Assembly (NCBI GenBank): GCA_015062245.1
Contig: SUVA01000001.1
Span: 76,856 to 140,855 of the forward strand
Reading direction: 5' to 3'
Origin: Alphaproteobacteria bacterium
GTDB lineage: Bacteria; Pseudomonadota; Alphaproteobacteria; CAAHEQ01; UBA3637
Length of the DNA: 64,000 nt
The notes beneath the pieces are model-generated. The model searched no databases. It was not told the DNA's origin and was given only the letters and a program-made list of their open reading frames with translations. The position numbers and the translations under genes are program-made. Shown here piece after piece: positions 15,947 through 25,137 of the stretch; position 1 is the stretch's first letter, and every line of letters starts with the position of its first letter.

Positions 15947-16708
15947 ATGACAGAAATTCAATCTTTATCAGATAACGATACCATTTGGCAACAATTCCTA
16001 CCATCCATAGGGGCCGGATACAGACAAACATTTTCAAAATTTCAAGACGAACAGCTTGAAAAAATACTCAGCTCACTTCTTCAAATCGGCCATGATATCC
16101 CTGAGGAAAAAGCCAACAAAATCAGCAATGATTTTTTCAACTCCAGTTTGCATGATTTTTGCACAAGATATTTAAAACGTTCCTTAAAACACGAAGATCA
16201 TCATCAAATTTTAACAAAAGCACAAGAAATTATCAAATCCAATCGGCCGGTAAGAATAGACGAAAAAACGCCGTTGATTGATCTTTTGGCGGCCAAAACA
16301 GCACTAAATGCCCATGATGTGTCCAACCATATGTTAGCTAATGCTTGTTTTTTGGGGCAATTTAACGCTCTGCCACCCGACGGTGAAACGATTTTGAAAA
16401 ACGGTATATCGCCCGCTCTTTATGAAGATCATGTCTTTTTTAATCGTGCAGACAAAACTTTAAAAGAGGCCACAAAAAACGCCCCGAAAGATGCTGTCTA
16501 TAACGCTTTTAACAGATGGTTCATGCAACGGGGATTTAAGTGTATTCCTTCCTTTAATCAATACGGCTCTTTAATAAAAGACATGAGAATTTTTAATGCT
16601 TTAATTGTAAAAAAAGCGATTTTAGATTTAAAATTACAAGAACGTCATCCGCGTACCACACGTCGCCCCCGTCCGATAAATCGGTCTTGGCGTAGTGAAT
16701 ATCAATAA
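15947..16708 (+). CDS. Hypothetical protein, 253 aa
   Basis: Supported by promoter and ribosome site. Soluble and mostly helical, rich in Lys, Asn and His (LKHEDHHQILTKAQEII). The C-terminus is strongly basic with RHPRTTRRPRPINRSWRSEY, which could bind nucleic acid or a membrane surface. It has no recognisable catalytic motif and no signal peptide. I cannot assign a family. Confidence 0.65.
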   Translation: MTEIQSLSDNDTIWQQFLPSIGAGYRQTFSKFQDEQLEKILSSLLQIGHDIPEEKANKISNDFFNSSLHDFCTRYLKRSLKHEDHHQILTKAQEIIKSNRPVRIDEKTPLIDLLAAKTALNAHDVSNHMLANACFLGQFNALPPDGETILKNGISPALYEDHVFFNRADKTLKEATKNAPKDAVYNAFNRWFMQRGFKCIPSFNQYGSLIKDMRIFNALIVKKAILDLKLQERHPRTTRRPRPINRSWRSEYQ

Positions 16709-16713
16709 AATCT

Positions 16714-16773
16714 TTGACTTTTAAGCTTAAATAAACTATAATAGTCCTATATCAAACAGGGGTTGTTTGATAT
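16714..16773 (+). promoter_or_regulatory. thrS promoter and leader hairpin
   Basis: TTGACT (16714-16719), 17 bp, TATAAT (16737-16742). The start of the transcript holds a perfect 9-bp hairpin ATATCAAAC / GTTTGATAT (16749-16757 with 16765-16773) with loop AGGGGTT. The loop resembles a ribosome site or could bind a regulator. No poly-T follows, so it is not a terminator. Confidence 0.65.
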
Positions 16774-16798
16774 CAACAAAAAAACAAAAAGGAAAAAT

Positions 16799-18739
16799 AT
16801 GATTGAAATTATGTTGCCAGATGGGTCAAAAATGCCCTTTGATGGTTCGGTCAATGCTTATCAAGTGGCCGAAAAAATTAGTCCGAATTTAGCCAAAGCT
16901 GCCGTGGCCGCCAAGGTGAACGATACTTTAACGGATTTAACCACACCCATCACAACAAACGCAACAGTTTCTATCTTGACTAATAAAACCCCGGAAGCTC
17001 TGGAAATTTTGCGTCATACAACAGCCCACATTTTGGCACAAGCCGTGGAAGCTTTATATCCAAAAGCAAAAGCCACCATCGGTCCGGCCATTGAAAACGG
17101 GTTTTACTATGACTTTTTCGGCATCATCTTAAAAGAAGAAGATCTGGCCAAAATTGAAGACAAAATGAATGAAATCATTGATCAGGATTTACAAATTACC
17201 CGTTCTGTGGTATCCCGTGAAAAAGCCAAAGAAATCTTTACCGAGCGTGGCGAAAACTTTAAAGTGGAATTAATTGATGATTTACCCTCGGACGTACAGG
17301 AAGTTTCCATTTATACCCAAGGTGATTATGTGGAATTATGCCGTGGTCCGCACCTGATGTCCACCGGTCGTGCCGTTAAATCATTTAAATTGACCAAAGT
17401 GGCAGCGGCCTATTGGCGTGGCGATTCATCCAGAGAATCCCTGCAACGTGTCTATGGAACGGCTTTTTGGTCCGACAAAGAATTGAAAAAATATTTCACT
17501 TTATTGGAAGAAGCCGAAAAACGTGATCACCGTAAAATCGGCAAAGCTTTGGAATTATTCTATTTTGATCCGACCGCACCGGGTTGCCCTTATTGGTTGC
17601 CAAAGGGTTTAAAAATGTACAACATTTTGTTGGACTATTGGCGAAAGGAACACGAAAAAGCCGGTTATCAGGAATTTGCGGGCCCCTTGATGAATTCCCG
17701 CACTTTATGGGAAACATCGGGCCATTGGGATCATTATAAAGATGATATGTATTTGCTGACCGCCCATGATATGCCCGAAACGGAAAGCTATGCTTTAAAG
17801 CCGATGAGCTGTCCGTCCACCATGCTCTTATTTAATTTAAAAACACGTTCTTATCAGGATTTACCCATTCGTTTTTCTGATGTGGATATGATTCACCGTA
17901 ATGAAGCCAGTGGAGCTTTAAACGGCATGTTCCGTGTGCGTGAATTTCACCAAGATGATGCCCATATCTTTATCACCGAAGATCAAATTGAAGAAGAATA
18001 TGAACGCCTGTTTGCTTTGGCCGATCAATTTTATAACTTGTTCGGTTTAAAATACGAAATGAAATTATCCACTCGTCCAGATGATTTTATCGGCGATATT
18101 GAAACATGGAATCGTGCCGAAGCCGCCTTACGACGCATTTTGGACAAACACTGTGGCCCAGGCAATTATACCTTAAAAGAAAAAGACGGTGCTTTCTATG
18201 GCCCGAAAGTGGATATTGCCATGAAAGACGCTCTGGGCCGTGAATGGCAAACAGGGACTTTCCAATTGGATTTCCAATTGGCCGGCCGATTCGGATGCAA
18301 ATACATTGATAACGAAGGCAACGCCAAAACACCGGTTGTCATCCACCGTGTGTTATACGGATCATTGGAACGTTTTATGGGCGTTTTAACCGAACACTTT
18401 GCCGGTGCTTTCCCTGTGTGGATTTGTCCGGTTCAGGTGCGCCTGTTGCCTGTATCGGATAAACACCGCGAACATGCAAACAAGATTTTGGAAAAACTGC
18501 AAAGCGTTGGTATTCGTGCCGAAATGGAACGCCAATCAAATACTATCGGCTATCAAATCCGTGAAGCACATAATGCCAAGATTCCTTATGCCGTTATTAT
18601 CGGGGATAAAGAAATTGAATCAGGCACCATTTCCGTGCGTGACAGAACAGGTAACCAAAAGAACGCTATTTCTTTGGATGAATTTATTGAAACGATCCAA
18701 TGGATTGACAATACTCAATCTTTAAATTTATGGAAATAA
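16799..18739 (+). CDS. thrS: Threonine--tRNA ligase
   Basis: 646 aa from ATG 16799, placed after AAGGAAAAAT. Order: TGS domain (1-60, MLPDGSKMPF), editing domain with HTTAHILAQA (about 75) and YTQGDYVELCRGPH zinc-like site (about 175), catalytic core with PMSCPSTMLLF, FRVREFHQDDAHIF motif 2 and HRVLYGSLERFMG motif 3, then the anticodon domain (about 545-640). It attaches threonine to tRNA-Thr. Nothing is missing. A hairpin leader precedes it. Confidence 0.97.
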   Translation: MIEIMLPDGSKMPFDGSVNAYQVAEKISPNLAKAAVAAKVNDTLTDLTTPITTNATVSILTNKTPEALEILRHTTAHILAQAVEALYPKAKATIGPAIENGFYYDFFGIILKEEDLAKIEDKMNEIIDQDLQITRSVVSREKAKEIFTERGENFKVELIDDLPSDVQEVSIYTQGDYVELCRGPHLMSTGRAVKSFKLTKVAAAYWRGDSSRESLQRVYGTAFWSDKELKKYFTLLEEAEKRDHRKIGKALELFYFDPTAPGCPYWLPKGLKMYNILLDYWRKEHEKAGYQEFAGPLMNSRTLWETSGHWDHYKDDMYLLTAHDMPETESYALKPMSCPSTMLLFNLKTRSYQDLPIRFSDVDMIHRNEASGALNGMFRVREFHQDDAHIFITEDQIEEEYERLFALADQFYNLFGLKYEMKLSTRPDDFIGDIETWNRAEAALRRILDKHCGPGNYTLKEKDGAFYGPKVDIAMKDALGREWQTGTFQLDFQLAGRFGCKYIDNEGNAKTPVVIHRVLYGSLERFMGVLTEHFAGAFPVWICPVQVRLLPVSDKHREHANKILEKLQSVGIRAEMERQSNTIGYQIREAHNAKIPYAVIIGDKEIESGTISVRDRTGNQKNAISLDEFIETIQWIDNTQSLNLWK

Positions 18740-18743
18740 ATAC

Positions 18744-18783
18744 TTGACATTTGTGATGGGGTTTGCTAAAATGCCCCCATCAC
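18744..18783 (+). promoter_or_regulatory. tRNA-Ser promoter with 9-bp inverted repeat
   Basis: TTGACA (18744-18749), 17 bp, TAAAAT (18767-18772) with extended TGC. A perfect inverted repeat GTGATGGGG / CCCCATCAC (18753-18761 and 18775-18783) brackets the -10 box. Confidence 0.8.
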
Positions 18784-18789
18784 CATTTT

Positions 18790-18878
18790 GGAGCGTTGGC
18801 AGAGTGGTAATGCAGCGGATTGCTAATCCGTCATCCTGTTAAAGGGATGCACAGGTTCAAATCCTGTACGCTCCGCCA
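18790..18878 (+). tRNA. tRNA-Ser (GCT)
   Basis: 89 nt with encoded CCA, acceptor GGAGCG / CGCTCC, long variable arm, anticodon GCT at 18822-18824 in GGATTGCTAATCC. Decodes AGC/AGT. Confidence 0.95.
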
Positions 18879-18886
18879 AAGTGAAC

Positions 18887-18912
18887 AAGTCGTCTGAAAA
18901 GACGACTTTTTT
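18887..18912 (+). terminator. tRNA-Ser terminator
   Basis: Perfect 9-bp stem AAGTCGTCT / AGACGACTT (18887-18895 with 18900-18908), GAAA loop, T run. Nearly the same stem as the tRNA-Tyr terminator. Confidence 0.9.
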
Positions 18913-19139
18913 CATATTTATCAGCGCTTTAAGCCAGTTCGATTGTTATTCAGGAAAAATGAGCGTGTTTCAATCAATAATCGAACCGAAAACGTGATAA
19001 CCACTTGATTTTGTTATGTTTCACATTTTTGGCGCTGTTTAAAGGGCTTACAGACACTTGAACTGAGGACAAAAGAAATAAATTGCATTCTGCACTCAAA
19101 TATGTTAGTCTTCTACCGACAAAAATTCATGGAGAAAAT

Positions 19140-19703
19140 ATGATTTACTTAATCAGACATATGCAAGCAGAAAACAATTCAAAACTTTTAGTTGGTGGTG
19201 ATTATCCTCTAACTGAAAAAGGGATTCATGATGGTGAAAAGTTGAGAGAGCAAATCAAGTTAAAACCGGATTTATTGATTGTATCGCCTTTGATACGGGC
19301 ACAACAAACCGCTCAGATACTTTTCCCACAAAAAGAATTTATCATTAATAATGCATTTAGAGAAATTCATTTTGGAGACTATGAAGGTACGCCCGAAGTG
19401 GAAAATGAATTTTTAAAAACTTTTAATACAACTCCTTCGCGTTTACATGAAGTGACTCACGGCGATGTTATCAAAGAAAGAGCAGATAAAGCGATTATAA
19501 AAATGTTAGATTATCTCCCTAAGGGTGAGGTAGCCATTGTTTGCCACGATACATTGATGCGTTCCATTATCTGCCGGTTAAAAGGAGAAAGTTTAGATAA
19601 TATGCCAAAATACAGCCCATTATTGTCTAATGGGTGTATATTACGTTTGGATTTCTCATCGACAATGGTACTTACAAATGAAGGCGGGAAAATATCCATC
19701 TAA
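19140..19703 (+). CDS. Histidine phosphatase (phosphoglycerate-mutase-like) family protein
   Basis: 187 aa from ATG 19140 after GGAG. The catalytic N-terminal motif is LIRHMQAE (usually RHG), then SPLIRAQQTA, EIHFGDYEG with the acidic residue, and the second histidine in VCHDTL. Substrate is unknown; small-molecule or protein phosphatase is more likely than glycolytic mutase at this length. Codon use is more relaxed than in neighbouring housekeeping genes (many TTA, ATA, GGA), hinting at later acquisition. Confidence 0.8.
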   Translation: MIYLIRHMQAENNSKLLVGGDYPLTEKGIHDGEKLREQIKLKPDLLIVSPLIRAQQTAQILFPQKEFIINNAFREIHFGDYEGTPEVENEFLKTFNTTPSRLHEVTHGDVIKERADKAIIKMLDYLPKGEVAIVCHDTLMRSIICRLKGESLDNMPKYSPLLSNGCILRLDFSSTMVLTNEGGKISI

Positions 19704-19740
19704 GTTCCCATTTTGCACAGAATTGCCCGCCAAAAAAGAA

Positions 19741-19764
19741 CAAGTCGCCTTTAAAGACGACTTG
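19741..19764. terminator. Bidirectional terminator between the phosphatase gene and recA
   Basis: Ten-base arms 19741-19750 and 19755-19764 (CAAGTCG, CT) with one mismatch. A T-rich tract follows on both strands, serving converging genes. Confidence 0.7.
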
Positions 19765-19799
19765 TTATTTTATTTTCAAGGTGTTCTGGTAAACAATCT

Positions 19800-20834
19800 T
19801 TATTGTTCTTCGGTGGCGGCATCATTATCGCCGACAATCATATCCTTTGAGATACTTTTGGCGTTTTTGCGAATAGCCTGTTCAATTTCATCGGTTATCT
19901 TGGGATTTTCACGCAAGAAACGACGGGCAGCTTCACGACCTTGTCCCAAACGTTCGCCTTTATATGAAAAGTAAGCGCCGGCCTTTTCAATTAAACCACC
20001 TTTAACGCCCAAATCCAACAATTCGCCTGTTTTGGAAACACCTTCACCGTATAAGATATCAAAATCAACGGTTTTAAATGGCGGAGCCACTTTGTTTTTG
20101 ACAATTTTAACACGTGTTTGGTTGCCGATAACATCTTCATGATCTTTAATGGCCCCGATACGGCGGATATCCATACGCACGCTGGCATAAAATTTCAGTG
20201 CATTACCACCAGTTGTTGTTTCGGGATTTCCAAACATCACACCGATTTTCATACGGATTTGGTTGATGAAGATGACCAAAGTATTTGTTCGGGCCACAGA
20301 GGCGGTCAATTTACGCAAAGCCTGACTCATCAAGCGGGCCTGTAATCCCATATGGGAATCGCCCATATCGCCTTCCAATTCAGCCTTAGGCACCAAGGCG
20401 GCCACAGAATCCACCACCAAAACGCTTAAAGTCCCTGAACGCACCAAAGTATCGGCGATTTCCAAAGCCTGTTCACCGGTATCGGGTTGTGAAATCAACA
20501 AATCATCAATTTTAACACCTAATTTACGGGCATAGCTGGGATCCAAAGCATGTTCGGCATCCACATAAGCGCAATTACCGCCCTGTTTTTGGGCTTCGGC
20601 CACCACATGCAAGGCCAAAGTTGTTTTACCCGAACTTTCCGGTCCGTAAATTTCAATAATGCGCCCTTTGGGTAATCCCCCAATACCCAACGCCAAATCC
20701 AACCCCAATGAGCCGGTGGAAATGGCCGGCATATCCACGGCGTTTTCCTGTTGTCCCAAACGCATAATAGAGCCTTTACCAAAGGCCCGTTCAATTTGTG
20801 CCACAGCGGCTTCTAATGCTTTGTCTTTTTCCAT
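19800..20834 (-). CDS. recA: Recombinase RecA
   Basis: 344 aa from ATG 20834, the start with GGAG at correct spacing. RecA core with Walker A GPESSGKT (64-71), the DAEHALDP segment, Walker [11 protein letters not shown]-like strand, L1/L2 DNA-binding loops ([36 protein letters not shown]) and an acidic C-terminal tail (DNDAATEEQ). It drives strand exchange and LexA autocleavage. Its promoter carries a LexA box, so it should be SOS-induced. Confidence 0.98.
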   Translation of the reverse strand: MEKDKALEAAVAQIERAFGKGSIMRLGQQENAVDMPAISTGSLGLDLALGIGGLPKGRIIEIYGPESSGKTTLALHVVAEAQKQGGNCAYVDAEHALDPSYARKLGVKIDDLLISQPDTGEQALEIADTLVRSGTLSVLVVDSVAALVPKAELEGDMGDSHMGLQARLMSQALRKLTASVARTNTLVIFINQIRMKIGVMFGNPETTTGGNALKFYASVRMDIRRIGAIKDHEDVIGNQTRVKIVKNKVAPPFKTVDFDILYGEGVSKTGELLDLGVKGGLIEKAGAYFSYKGERLGQGREAARRFLRENPKITDEIEQAIRKNAKSISKDMIVGDNDAATEEQ

Positions 20835-20848
20835 TTTTTGACTCCTTT

Positions 20849-20894
20849 GTTCTCGTTTTGTTCTCATTATATTTTATTTTTTTTGGGATTGCAA
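20849..20894 (-). promoter_or_regulatory. recA promoter with alphaproteobacterial LexA (SOS) box
   Basis: Minus-strand TTGCAA (20894-20889), 17 bp, TATAAT (20871-20866). Immediately downstream, GTTC (20849-20852), exactly 7 bases, GTTC (20860-20863): the direct-repeat LexA site known from Alphaproteobacteria, covering the start point. Confidence 0.9.
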
Positions 20895-20958
20895 GCAGTT
20901 TTTTTGAAAAATTTTTTAAAGGTTTTTTTAGGGGATTATTTCCACAGGAAAGAAAATC

Positions 20959-20987
20959 TTGATTTTTGGGAAAAAATCGTGTATAAT
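20959..20987 (+). promoter_or_regulatory. rpsO-pnp promoter
   Basis: TTGATT (20959-20964), 17 bp, TATAAT (20982-20987). A leader of about 105 nt precedes rpsO. Confidence 0.75.
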
Positions 20988-21099
20988 AAGGGCGTTATCT
21001 TTTCAATGAAAACAGAAAAGACCTTACTGAACGATATCTCGGTTTGTGCCGATTCTGTGGGAGAAAAGAAACTTTAACGAAAAAATGAAAGGAAAAAAG

Positions 21100-21369
21100 A
21101 TGTCGTTAACAAAAGAATTAAAGCAACAATTGATTAAAGAATATGCCGTCAAAGAAGGTGACACAGGCTCACCCGAAGTGCAAGTGGCTGTGTTGAGTGC
21201 TGAAATTTCAGCCTTGTCCGCCCACTTGAAAAAACATCCCAAAGATGTGCATTCTGCCAAAGGTTTGAGCGGATTGGTGGCTAACCGTCGTCGCTTGTTG
21301 ACTTACTTAAAGAAAAATGATCAGGGCCGTTATGATGCTTTGGTCAAACGCTTGAAACTGCGCAAATAG
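21100..21369 (+). CDS. rpsO: 30S ribosomal protein S15
   Basis: 89 aa from ATG 21100 with AAAGGA upstream. Full-length S15: [12 protein letters not shown], the [11 protein letters not shown] motif, [15 protein letters not shown] and [12 protein letters not shown]. It binds 16S rRNA helices 20-22 in the small subunit. It lies before pnp in the usual bacterial order. The ~105-nt leader could hold an S15 autoregulatory fold as in other bacteria, but I could not identify one by eye. Confidence 0.98.
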   Translation: MSLTKELKQQLIKEYAVKEGDTGSPEVQVAVLSAEISALSAHLKKHPKDVHSAKGLSGLVANRRRLLTYLKKNDQGRYDALVKRLKLRK

Positions 21370-21377
21370 TTTCATTC

Positions 21378-21406
21378 AAGGGGGGCGTCAAGGGATGCCC
21401 TCCCTT
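21378..21406 (+). terminator. Hairpin between rpsO and pnp
   Basis: Stem AAGG(G)GGGC / GCCC(T)CCTT with a short T tract. In this operon such a hairpin may act as a partial terminator or RNA-processing site. Confidence 0.65.
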
Positions 21407-21434
21407 TTAATGTATGAATATGAAAGGAAAAAAT

Positions 21435-23639
21435 ATGAGCTTATTTACAACACATAAAAAAGAAATTACATGGGGGGGTAAAACATTATCCATTGAAACC
21501 GGTAAAGTGGCCCGTCAGGCTGATGGTTCTATCATCGCCCGCTATGGCGATACCGAAGTGATTGCCACCGTTTGTGCCAGCAAAAAAACACCGGATACTT
21601 TTGAAGATTTTATTCCGTTGACCGTGAATTATCAGGAAAAAACATATTCTGCCGGCTTGATTCCGGGCGGTTTTTTCAAACGTGAAGGTAAACCCAGCGA
21701 ACATGAAGTATTGACCTCCCGTTTGATTGACAGACCTATTCGTCCTTTGTTTGTCAAAGGTTTTAATAACGAAACTCAGGTCGTTTGTACTTTGATTTCT
21801 TATGACAAAAAAACACAGGCCGATATTTTGGCCATGATTGCGGCCAGTGCGGCTTTGACCATTTCCGGCTTGCCTTTCTTGGGCCCGATTGCCGGCGCCC
21901 GTATCGGTTATATTGACGGTGAATATGTGTTGAATCCGAACGTTGCCCAAATGAAAAACAGCCAATTGGATTTGGTTGTGGCCGGCACCCGTGAAGGTGT
22001 GTTGATGGTTGAATCCGAAGCCCAAGAATTATCCGAAGAAGTGATGTTGGGCGCTGTTGAATTCGGTCATGAATCATTAAAACCCGTGATTGATATGATT
22101 ATTTCTTTGGCCGAAGAATGTGCCAAAGATCCATGGGAAGTGAAAGCTGAACCGGCCGAATATGCCGTTGTTCGCAACGAAATCAAAGAAAAATTGGGTG
22201 CCAAAATTGAACAGGCTTATCAAATTCACAACAAATTGGAACGCCAAAATCAATTGGCTGTTTTGCGTGAAGAAGCCGCTCAATTATTTGAAGGTAAAGA
22301 AGCCGAATTGGCCATCTATGAAAAAGTTTTCCATGAATTGGAAGCCCGCACCGTGCGTGATTCCATTTTGGCCGGTAATCCACGTATTGACGGTCGTGAT
22401 ACAAAAACAGTTCGCCCCATTGAAACAGAAGTGGCCCTGTTGCCAAAAGCACATGGTTCCGCTTTATTCACCCGTGGTGAAACTCAGGCGATGGTTGTCA
22501 CAACTTTGGGAACGGCTGATGATGAACAAATCGTGGACAGTTTGAATGGTGAATATTCCGAATCATTCTTGTTGCATTATAACTTCCCGCCGTTTTCGGT
22601 TGGTGAAGTGGGCCGTATGGGATCACCGGGGCGTCGTGAAATCGGGCACGGTAAATTGGCATGGCGTGCCATTCATCCGATGTTACCAACCAAAGAAGAA
22701 TTTCCCTATACCATCCGTGTGGTATCGGATATTATGGAATCCAACGGTTCATCATCTATGGCCACGGTTTGCGGTTCCACTTTGTCTTTGATGGATGCGG
22801 GTGTGCCAATGAAAAAGCCGGTGGCCGGTATTGCCATGGGTTTGATTAAAGAAGGTGAAAAGTTTGCTGTTTTGACCGATATCTTGGGTGATGAAGACCA
22901 CTTGGGCGATATGGACTTTAAAGTGGCCGGCACCAAAGACGGTGTAACAGCTTTACAAATGGATATTAAAATCACATCCATCACACCTGAAATTATGAAG
23001 ATTGCTTTGAATCAGGCGCATGAAGGGCGTATGCATATCTTGGGCAAAATGGCCGAATCCATTGCCGAACCCCGTTCGGATATCAGCCCCAACGCCCCAC
23101 GTATTCAATCTTTTGCCATCAACAAAGACAAGATTCGTGATGTGATTGGTACAGGTGGTAAAGTCATTCGTGAAATCACCGAAAAAACAGGTGCCAAAGT
23201 GGATATTACCGATGACGGTATCGTGTCGGTGGCCGCTGTGGATGGTGAGGCCGGTAAAGCCGCCGTTGATTGGATTAAATCCATTGTGGCTGAACCTGAA
23301 ATGGGTAAAATTTATGATGGTACAGTTGTTAAATTGATGGACTTTGGTGCTTTTGTGAACTTTATGCCCAACCGTGATGGCTTGGTGCATATTTCCGAAG
23401 TTCGCCCCGAACGTATCAGCAAAATTGCCGATGTGTTAAAGGAAGGCGACAAAGTCAAAGTCAAAATGACAGGATTTGAAAAAGGCAAAATCCGCCTGTC
23501 CATGAAATGGATTAATCAGGAAACGGGCGAAGAAATACCTCACGAAGAAAAATCCAAAAAAGAACATAAGGAAAAGAAGGCCGAAGAAGTTCAACAACAA
23601 CCCGTTGAAGAATTGGCCGAAATTTTACCGAATGTTTAA
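21435..23639 (+). CDS. pnp: Polyribonucleotide nucleotidyltransferase (PNPase)
   Basis: 734 aa from ATG 21435 with AAAGGA upstream. Two RNase PH domains (about 1-210 and 310-545; [36 protein letters not shown], catalytic Asp in [15 protein letters not shown]), then a KH domain (about 552-610, [15 protein letters not shown]) and an S1 domain (about 620-690, [17 protein letters not shown]). Degrades RNA 3'-5' by phosphorolysis. The Lys/Glu-rich tail ([13 protein letters not shown]) could anchor to RNase E. Confidence 0.98.
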   Translation: MSLFTTHKKEITWGGKTLSIETGKVARQADGSIIARYGDTEVIATVCASKKTPDTFEDFIPLTVNYQEKTYSAGLIPGGFFKREGKPSEHEVLTSRLIDRPIRPLFVKGFNNETQVVCTLISYDKKTQADILAMIAASAALTISGLPFLGPIAGARIGYIDGEYVLNPNVAQMKNSQLDLVVAGTREGVLMVESEAQELSEEVMLGAVEFGHESLKPVIDMIISLAEECAKDPWEVKAEPAEYAVVRNEIKEKLGAKIEQAYQIHNKLERQNQLAVLREEAAQLFEGKEAELAIYEKVFHELEARTVRDSILAGNPRIDGRDTKTVRPIETEVALLPKAHGSALFTRGETQAMVVTTLGTADDEQIVDSLNGEYSESFLLHYNFPPFSVGEVGRMGSPGRREIGHGKLAWRAIHPMLPTKEEFPYTIRVVSDIMESNGSSSMATVCGSTLSLMDAGVPMKKPVAGIAMGLIKEGEKFAVLTDILGDEDHLGDMDFKVAGTKDGVTALQMDIKITSITPEIMKIALNQAHEGRMHILGKMAESIAEPRSDISPNAPRIQSFAINKDKIRDVIGTGGKVIREITEKTGAKVDITDDGIVSVAAVDGEAGKAAVDWIKSIVAEPEMGKIYDGTVVKLMDFGAFVNFMPNRDGLVHISEVRPERISKIADVLKEGDKVKVKMTGFEKGKIRLSMKWINQETGEEIPHEEKSKKEHKEKKAEEVQQQPVEELAEILPNV

Positions 23640-23661
23640 TGAAAGCTTTTGAATAAAAAAT

Positions 23662-23692
23662 CAGCCCCGATAATTTCGGGGTTGTTTTTTTT
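23662..23692 (+). terminator. pnp terminator
   Basis: Stem CCCCGA / TCGGGG (23665-23670 with 23676-23681), then a T-rich run. Confidence 0.85.
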
Positions 23693-23703
23693 ATCACATA
23701 ATC

Positions 23704-23820
23704 GGCTTGGCGAGATTGTGAAAATCTGACGTTTTTCATCCCTACGGGACCGCCTGTCGGCGTCTTTCGCTTCGCTCACCGAACTCACTGCGTGGCTCTC
23801 ATCTGCCTAAATCACAACAA
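23704..23820. repeat. tRNA-Arg 3'-end fragment and unexplained GC-rich stretch
   Basis: GCTTGGCGAGATT at 23705-23717 repeats 13 bases of the tRNA-Arg 3' half (23852-23864). A locally GC-rich, non-coding stretch follows (CCTACGGGACCGCCTGTCGG, TTCGCTTCGCTCACCGAACT), unlike the AT-rich surroundings. It resembles an attachment-site scar or foreign insertion remnant. Confidence 0.45.
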
Positions 23821-23841
23821 AAAACCGACCTTTCGGACGGT
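23818..23841 (-). terminator. tRNA-Arg terminator
   Basis: Stem ACCGACC / GGACGGT with one mismatch and TTTC/GAAA loop, T run on the minus strand. Confidence 0.7.
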
Positions 23842-23846
23842 ATTTT

Positions 23847-23923
23847 TGGCGTGCTTGGCGAGATTCGAACTCACGACCTTCGCCTTCGGAGGGCGACACT
23901 CTATCCAGCTGAGCTACAAGCAC
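23847..23923 (-). tRNA. tRNA-Arg (CCG)
   Basis: 77 nt with encoded CCA, acceptor GTGCTTG / CAAGCAC, D-arm GCTCAGCTGGATAGAGT, anticodon loop CTCCGAA closed by TCGCC/GGCGA, T-arm GTGAGTTCGAATCTCGC. Decodes CGG. Confidence 0.93.
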
Positions 23924-23936
23924 AAAAGATGATTGT

Positions 23937-23965
23937 ATTATACACGCATCATTAAAAATAATCAA
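23937..23965 (-). promoter_or_regulatory. tRNA-Arg promoter
   Basis: Minus-strand TTGATT (23965-23960), 17 bp, TATAAT (23942-23937), extended by TG. Confidence 0.7.
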
Positions 23966-23971
23966 GTCTTT

Positions 23972-24760
23972 TTAATCTTGATAGGGGGGATACGTATAAC
24001 CTTTGGGGGATAATGTAAAGATTTCATATCCGTCTTCGGTGATGCCGACCGTATGTTCAAATTGGGCGGACAAGCCTTTATCCCGTGTAACGGTTGTCCA
24101 TCCGTCCTGTAAAGTCAAAGTATCACCTGAGCCTGTATTGACCATGGGTTCCACCGTAAAAACCAAGCCAGGGACCAACTTGATACCTTTACCACGAACA
24201 CCATAATTTAATACATTCGGCGCACCATGAAAAACACGACCGATACCATGACCGCAATAATCATGAACGGTTGAAAAACCTTCGGCATTGGCAACTTCTT
24301 CCATCACGGCACCAATATCTCCGGTTGTTTTGTTGGGACCGGCCTGTTGAATGCCTGCCATCATTGTTTGATAAGTTGTTTCAACCAAACGTTTGGCTTT
24401 GACGGAAGGTTTTCCCACATAATACATGCGTGAGGTATCACCATACCAACCATTCACAATTACCGTTACATCTATATTGATAATATCGCCGGATTTTAGG
24501 ATTTTATCAGCCGAAGGGATTCCATGACAAATCACATGATTGGGCGAAATACAGGTGCATTTGGGATAACCATGATAACCACGACAAGCTGTTCGCCCGC
24601 CATTTTTTTTGATAAATTCATCCATTAAATCATCCAAAGCTTCGGTGGAAACACCGGGTTTCACAAACGGCGTAATATAATCCAAAGTTTCGGCCGCCAA
24701 GCGTCCTGCTTTACGCAAACCCGAAAAATCTTTTAAAGAATAAATTGTCAAATCACTCAT
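23972..24760 (-). CDS. map: Methionine aminopeptidase, type I
   Basis: 262 aa from ATG 24760. The five metal ligands are visible: D in INIDVTV, D in YGDTSRM, H in CGHGIGRVFH, E in TVEPMV and E in AQFEHTVGIT. It removes the initiator Met from nascent proteins. Longer upstream frames exist, but ATG 24760 lies 7 bases after a -10 box, leaving no leader or ribosome site, so translation should be leaderless. It starts with MSDLTIYSLKDFSGLRKAG, the normal N-terminus of the family. Confidence 0.96.
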   Translation of the reverse strand: MSDLTIYSLKDFSGLRKAGRLAAETLDYITPFVKPGVSTEALDDLMDEFIKKNGGRTACRGYHGYPKCTCISPNHVICHGIPSADKILKSGDIINIDVTVIVNGWYGDTSRMYYVGKPSVKAKRLVETTYQTMMAGIQQAGPNKTTGDIGAVMEEVANAEGFSTVHDYCGHGIGRVFHGAPNVLNYGVRGKGIKLVPGLVFTVEPMVNTGSGDTLTLQDGWTTVTRDKGLSAQFEHTVGITEDGYEIFTLSPKGYTYPPYQD

Positions 24761-24767
24761 GTGAATA

Positions 24768-24796
24768 ATTATGACATTTTTTACATCAAAAATCAA
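24768..24796 (-). promoter_or_regulatory. map promoter (leaderless)
   Basis: Minus-strand TTGATT (24796-24791), 17 bp, CATAAT (24773-24768) with extended TGT. The ATG lies 7 bases downstream. Confidence 0.75.
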
Positions 24797-24803
24797 CAGG
24801 ATT

Positions 24804-25007
24804 TTATTTATCCGGATAAATGATTTGACCGGTATCATTATCAATAATCAACCAATCGGAATTATCTGATGAGGTTTGTTGTTTTTGAAAGTCCTGACAC
24901 ATATTAAAAAAATCACATGAAACACGGTGATTCCATAAAATAAAGTTGGGATTTTCTGATATATTTTCGCTGTTGTTTTCTTTTTCACCATGATTATCAT
25001 GTTTCAT
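24804..25007 (-). CDS. Small hypothetical protein, 67 aa
   Basis: ATG 25007 has AAAGG at good spacing, and the frame runs to 24804, just upstream of the map promoter. The first half is polar (MKHDNHGEKENNSENISENP), the second holds CDFFNMCQDF and a C-terminal WLIIDNDTGQIIYPDK, resembling a small beta hairpin. Unknown family. It could be a short real gene or a decayed one. Confidence 0.5.
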   Translation of the reverse strand: MKHDNHGEKENNSENISENPNFILWNHRVSCDFFNMCQDFQKQQTSSDNSDWLIIDNDTGQIIYPDK

Positions 25008-25137
25008 TTGTTGCCTTTCGCTATACACCTATTAAAAGAATAAAAAGCTAATATATACAACTTTTAAACGAAAAACAAGTTGAAAATCAAAAAAAATAAT
25101 CCTATGTAAAAAAAGTCCATTTAACAAAGGAGGAAAT

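Noticed and set aside
21486-22025. 179-codon antisense frame inside pnp
   Set aside because: Shadow of codon bias in a highly conserved gene; no start signals.
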